A stretch of 64,000 bases of DNA from Levilactobacillus namurensis (GTDB lineage: Bacteria > Bacillota > Bacilli > Lactobacillales > Lactobacillaceae), in NCBI RefSeq assembly GCF_032197885.1, contig NZ_CP134159.1, forward strand, positions 620,001-684,000. The letters run 5' to 3'. Made by a program: the position numbers and the translations under genes. Below the pieces are notes generated by a model. It saw nothing but the letters and a program-made list of their open reading frames with translations, was not told the origin of the DNA and ran no database searches. This document shows positions 59,956 through 64,000 of the stretch, one piece after another; the first letter of the stretch is position 1; the number at the start of each line of letters is the position of its first letter.

Positions 59956-61201
59956 TCTCGATGCCATGGTCGCCCCCTCTTTCTACTCGCTCGCTTGGGA
60001 CATCGTGGAGCATCACCACTCCAACTACTGGCTTAAGGGTGGACGGGGGTCGACTAAGTCCAGTTTTGTGTCTCTGATGATTGTGCTGGGCATTATGGCC
60101 GACCAGTCGCATGAGGCTAACGCGGTGGTCATGCGGCGCTATGCGACTAACCTACGTGAATCAGTGTACGACCAGTATCTATGGGCTATCGACAAGCTAG
60201 GCGTATCAGAATTTTGGGTGGACTCGGTTAGCCCCATGCAGCTGACGTACGTCCCCACTGGCCAGCAAATCCGCTTTAAGGGAGCCGACGACCCGCGCAA
60301 GGTCAAGTCGCAAAAGTTCCGGCATGGCTACACCAAATACAAGCATTATGAAGAGGTCGCTGACTTCAAGGGTTGGACTGAAATCCGAAATATCAACCAA
60401 TCCCTTAACCGGGGTGGCGATGGCATTGTGACTTTCTACAGCTACAACCCGCCGGCCTCGGTGAGCTCCTGGGTTAACCAAGCACAAACGCAGCAGGGGC
60501 TGCGGGCAGACACACTAGTCCATTCCAGCGATTACCGGTCGGTGCCTAAGGAGTGGCTGGGAAAAGAGTTCCTGGCCGATGCCGAACAGCTGCAGAAGGA
60601 CAACCCTAAGGCTTACGCTCACGAATACTTAGGTGAGGTCACGGGTACGGGTGCCGAAGTCTTCAATAACCTCACTATCCGAGAGATTACCGATGAGGAG
60701 ATTTCACATTTCGATAAAATTTATCACGGCATGGACTTTGGGTTCGCTCATGATCCACTGGCTTATGGGGATGCATATTGGGACGCGGCTAGACGCCGGG
60801 TCTTTTTGTTTAACGAAATTTACAGCGTAGGCATGACTAATCGTGAGGCGGTGACCCAGATTAAGCGGCTTAATCCGATGAACGAAATCATCACGGCCGA
60901 TAGCGCCGAACCCCGCACCATCCGTGAGTTCCGCGACCTGGGGCTCAACGTTGTGGGTGCACGCAAGGGGCCGGGGTCACGTGAGCACGGGTTCAAGTGG
61001 CTCCAAGACTTGCGTGAAATCGTGATTGACCCAGTTCGGTGCCCCAACACAGCGCGTGAATTCTCGGGATACGAGCTGGCTCGCGACGCTAACGGTAACT
61101 TCAAGTCTGGTTATCCGGATGGCGATGATCATACCATTGATAAAACGCGGTACGAGTTGGAATCATTGATGAAGAAGGGAGGGTTTGTCCCATGGAAATA
61201 A
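59948..61201 (+). CDS. Terminase large subunit (PBSX type)
   Basis: 417 residues. Walker A-like GGRGSTKSS (about 30-38) belongs to the packaging ATPase. The C-terminal nuclease domain has GMDFGFAHDPLAYG and ITADSAEPRTI. It cuts and translocates phage DNA. ATG 59948 follows AAGGGGG. Confidence 0.93.
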   Translation: MVNLDAMVAPSFYSLAWDIVEHHHSNYWLKGGRGSTKSSFVSLMIVLGIMADQSHEANAVVMRRYATNLRESVYDQYLWAIDKLGVSEFWVDSVSPMQLTYVPTGQQIRFKGADDPRKVKSQKFRHGYTKYKHYEEVADFKGWTEIRNINQSLNRGGDGIVTFYSYNPPASVSSWVNQAQTQQGLRADTLVHSSDYRSVPKEWLGKEFLADAEQLQKDNPKAYAHEYLGEVTGTGAEVFNNLTIREITDEEISHFDKIYHGMDFGFAHDPLAYGDAYWDAARRRVFLFNEIYSVGMTNREAVTQIKRLNPMNEIITADSAEPRTIREFRDLGLNVVGARKGPGSREHGFKWLQDLREIVIDPVRCPNTAREFSGYELARDANGNFKSGYPDGDDHTIDKTRYELESLMKKGGFVPWK

Positions 61202-62604
61202 AGGTCATGAAAGAACTACTGAAGAAAACCGACAGTCGGCGGGAGAAGTTTAATGCCCAGTTTGATGCGTCGGTCCGCTACTACTTCAATAAAAACGACA
61301 TCACCAACCGTAATAACGGTGAGTCTCGGGTGAAGAAGGACGGGAGTGACAAGCCCCTTCGTCGGGCAGATAATCGTGTGTCCAACAACTTTCACCAACT
61401 ATTAGTTGACCAAGAAGCCGGGTATCTAGCGACCATCCCTCCCTCTGTGGACGTCGAAGATGATGGCCTGAACGATACGCTTAAGCAGACGTTGGGCGAC
61501 AACTTTGGTCTCCGTCTCAACCAGCTGGTCGTGGATGCGGCCAACGCGGGAGTCGCATGGGTCCACTACTGGACCGACAAGGATGGCCAGTTTCGCTACG
61601 GCATTGTGCCACCGGACCAGGTGACGCCTATTTACTCCAACGACTTGGACCGCAAGCTCCTGGCCGTTCGCCGCACGTACTCGCAGTTGGACCCAAGAAC
61701 GGGTAAGAACTACCGAATCCATGAGTACTGGACGGACACGGATTGTACGTTCTTCCGGTCACAGAAGAGTGATTACTCTGACCTGGAGCCACTACCTGGA
61801 CGCTTTACTATCTGGGATGTGGCCACTCAGGAGGACGTCGGGACGGGGACCGTTATGCAACACGGTTTCGGGCGGATTCCATTTATCGCCTTCCCCAAAA
61901 ACAAGTATCGGCGGCCGGAACTGTACAAGTATAAGGGACTCATTGATGTGTATGATGACGTCTACAACGGGTTTGTCAACGACATTGACGACGTGCAGCA
62001 AGTCATCTTAGTTCTCACCAACTACGGTGGAATGGACTTAAGCGAGTTCATGGAGACTCTGAAGAAGGGCGTTATCAAGATGGACAGTACGGGCGCCAAC
62101 GATAGGTCTGGTGTTGACAAGTTAACTATCGACATCCCCGTTGAAGCTCGGACGACCTTGCTGGAGTCGACTAAGGCGGACATCTTTGTCCACGGCCAGG
62201 GCATCGACCCGACCAAGTTCGAGGCGACCAATGCCAGTGGGACGGCCATTAAGATGCTGTACAGTCACTTGGAACTCAAGGCCGCTAACACTCAGGCCTA
62301 CTTCACTGACGCTCTCAATGAATTAATACGGGCCATTATGCGGTGGGTTAAAGCAAGTGATCCCGATGGCCGCAAGATTGAGCAGACCTGGTCCCGGGCT
62401 TCAATCCATAATAACCTCGAAGAAGCTCAAACTTTATCACAGGTTGCTCAATATTCGAGTGACGAAGCGATTGCTAAGGCTAATCCGCTGGTTGACGATT
62501 GGCAGCAGGAGTTGAAGGACCGCCAGGACGATATTGTGAAGCATGACGGTTACGATAATCCAGAAGCACTAAACAATGTGGATGGTGAGGATGATGACGA
62601 CTAA
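61192..62604 (+). CDS. Portal protein (SPP1 gp6-like)
   Basis: 470 residues of the Phage_prot_Gp6 family. RRADNRVSNNFHQLLVDQEAGYL near the start and YDDVYNGFVNDIDDVQQ in the middle are typical. It forms the dodecameric DNA gate of the head. It overlaps terL by 10 bp and the MuF gene by 14 bp. Confidence 0.92.
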   Translation: MEIKVMKELLKKTDSRREKFNAQFDASVRYYFNKNDITNRNNGESRVKKDGSDKPLRRADNRVSNNFHQLLVDQEAGYLATIPPSVDVEDDGLNDTLKQTLGDNFGLRLNQLVVDAANAGVAWVHYWTDKDGQFRYGIVPPDQVTPIYSNDLDRKLLAVRRTYSQLDPRTGKNYRIHEYWTDTDCTFFRSQKSDYSDLEPLPGRFTIWDVATQEDVGTGTVMQHGFGRIPFIAFPKNKYRRPELYKYKGLIDVYDDVYNGFVNDIDDVQQVILVLTNYGGMDLSEFMETLKKGVIKMDSTGANDRSGVDKLTIDIPVEARTTLLESTKADIFVHGQGIDPTKFEATNASGTAIKMLYSHLELKAANTQAYFTDALNELIRAIMRWVKASDPDGRKIEQTWSRASIHNNLEEAQTLSQVAQYSSDEAIAKANPLVDDWQQELKDRQDDIVKHDGYDNPEALNNVDGEDDDD

Positions 62605-64000
62605 CCAGGAGTATTGGCAACGCCGTTATCTGCAAACCAAAGCCAAAGAAATTCGGGCGACCGAGGCATACGAGAAGTCACTACAGCCCGAACTCAATGG
62701 TCTATTTCGTGAGCTTAACGGTGAGGTTAGCAAGTGGGTGGATAAGTATGCCAAGAACCAAGGCATTGACTCTGACGCCGCTCGCAAGGCCCTTGATGGC
62801 ATTCATACCAAGCACTGGCAAATGACCTTGAAGCAGTTCCGGGAGAAAGCGAAGGCTGGTGGGTATGAGGATGAGTTAGACGCCGAGTACTTCCGTTCCC
62901 GAGTGGCCCTTTTGCAGGCATTAGAACAGCAACTTCGTTCCATCTCTCAGCCACGTGCCCAGAGCTTGACCGACTCCATGCGGGATAAGTTAGCGGACCA
63001 GTACGATGACACGTATATGCGGACCAACTATAATCTGCAGGCACAACGAGCTAGCTTCTCAGCCGACTTCGCACACTTCAACGATGTTCAACTTCGGATG
63101 GCCGTCAGTCAGCCGTGGGGGAAAGACGGCAAGGACTTCTCACAACGAATTTGGAAGAACTATCAGCGTGAGTTACCCAGTTACCTGATGGACGCCGTTC
63201 TCCGGGGCACCATTATGGGGTACGGACCGCATAAGGTTACCCAGATGATGCACGCCCGCTTTCAAGACGTGAAGCGCAACAACGTGCACCGGCTAGTTGT
63301 GTCAGAGATGGCCCACGTTGCCGAAGAAGCCAATGTTAGGGCCTACGAAGAGAATGAGATTGAGCAATACGAGTATATGGCGACGCTAGAGAGTCACACT
63401 TGTGCTATCTGTGCCAAGCTAGACGGCCAGATATTTAAGGTGTCTGAGCGTAGGCCAGGCATCAACTACCCGATTATTCACGGTCGATGTCGGTGCACTA
63501 CCATACCGTACCTCAAAGATCTGCCTGATATTAAGGAACGTTGGTCCCGTGATCCCGTTACTGGTAAAGGGAAGATGGTCAAGGATGTTAAATTCAATAA
63601 GTGGAAGAAGTCGATTCTTGCTGAACGAGAACGCGCAGCCAGTGCAGGTGATTTCGGTGCTAATCTGGAGTATGTAAGAAGCCAAGAATTCGAGGATAAA
63701 TTGAAACGAAATCCTAGAACGGCAAAGATTAGTGACGCTGTGGCCGTTGTGGCACGACATATGATCCAGCACCGCAATGGGACACCCTTTGAGGATTATT
63801 ACTTGCTTGATTCGGACACGGGCGCGACAATTGCAGTTTCCAACAAAGCGACTGTGAATAAGGGGGTCGTTTACAATGCGCAGGTTAAGCAAGCATTTAA
63901 ATCAGGATCTAAGGGGCAGTATGTGTCTATTCACAATCATCCATCCGGATTCCCACCATCTTTAAGTGATGTTGCGACATTGACTTTAAAATCTAAGGAA
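62591..64000 (+). CDS. MuF-family minor head protein with C-terminal JAMM-like domain (partial)
   Basis: The frame is open for 470 codons to the window edge. The first about 300 residues are a phage_Mu_F/SPP1 gp7 type head protein ending with SHTCAICAKLDGQIF and a HGRCRC segment. After a linker (about 310-360), a second domain begins. It includes PFEDYYLLD and IHNHPSGFPPSLSD (near 447), which matches the JAMM/MPN metal motif HxHPSG...SxxD seen in RadC-type proteins. Ordinary MuF proteins end near residue 300-350. The extension may be an ejected effector or toxin module. The 3' end is not in the window. Confidence 0.85.
   Translation, partial: MMTTNQEYWQRRYLQTKAKEIRATEAYEKSLQPELNGLFRELNGEVSKWVDKYAKNQGIDSDAARKALDGIHTKHWQMTLKQFREKAKAGGYEDELDAEYFRSRVALLQALEQQLRSISQPRAQSLTDSMRDKLADQYDDTYMRTNYNLQAQRASFSADFAHFNDVQLRMAVSQPWGKDGKDFSQRIWKNYQRELPSYLMDAVLRGTIMGYGPHKVTQMMHARFQDVKRNNVHRLVVSEMAHVAEEANVRAYEENEIEQYEYMATLESHTCAICAKLDGQIFKVSERRPGINYPIIHGRCRCTTIPYLKDLPDIKERWSRDPVTGKGKMVKDVKFNKWKKSILAERERAASAGDFGANLEYVRSQEFEDKLKRNPRTAKISDAVAVVARHMIQHRNGTPFEDYYLLDSDTGATIAVSNKATVNKGVVYNAQVKQAFKSGSKGQYVSIHNHPSGFPPSLSDVATLTLKSKE

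Overview
The window looks like a chromosome segment from a heterofermentative lactobacillus of the Lactobacillaceae. I infer a Levilactobacillus-type genome from roughly 50-54% GC, the gene families present and a MutY without iron-sulfur ligands. Species cannot be fixed from sequence reading alone. About 44 kb of chromosome is followed by the left 20 kb of a prophage that runs off the right edge.

Region 1 (1-13.3 kb) holds a DUF4811/MFS drug-efflux pair with a divergent TetR regulator and a clear shared palindrome. Next come a frameshifted GIY-YIG/DUF4357 nuclease gene beside a DUF262/DUF1524 protein (a defence-like pair), an AlkA-like glycosylase, an LPXTG wall protein with five 48-bp tandem repeats, an NCS2 purine permease, a frameshifted PHP histidinol-phosphatase, and a secreted GH8 glycosidase. 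Region 2 (13.3-24 kb) carries secreted GH25 and matrixin-type enzymes, a tag-sbcD-sbcC operon with ATGA overlaps, an Ntn amidase and a GH3 beta-glucosidase. Region 3 (24-29.8 kb) has an oligopeptide-binding lipoprotein behind a cysteine-rich 35-codon leader ORF and a terminator, a second Tag-like protein, and a methionine T-box controlling metQ-metN-metI.

Region 4 contains two apparently identical IS110-family elements in opposite orientation (29.9-31.6 and 45.8-47.4 kb). Their left ends fold as a bridge RNA. Its two internal loops match, respectively, the shared target (terminator T-tracts of the form GCACTTTTTTATTTT) and the element's own ends. The sequence between them holds an EamA transporter behind an unclassified three-way-junction RNA, a phosphatase, a GcvH-like protein divergent from a lipoate ligase, a second OppA-type lipoprotein, mutY, a cold-shock gene, a MATE exporter, a P1B metal ATPase and a TetR regulator.

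Region 5 (44.4-64 kb) is a temperate siphovirus-type prophage. It has integrase, membrane protein, ImmA and CI-like repressor leftward, then Cro-like and small early proteins rightward. Recombination and replication follow: DUF1351, Sak4-like ATPase, helicase, DUF669 SSB-like protein, primase-helicase, iteron-like origin and VRR-NUC nuclease. Then come a late regulator, TerS, TerL, SPP1-type portal and a MuF head protein carrying a C-terminal JAMM-like domain. One IS110 copy separates the integrase from the immunity genes. No rRNA, tRNA or CRISPR array was seen.
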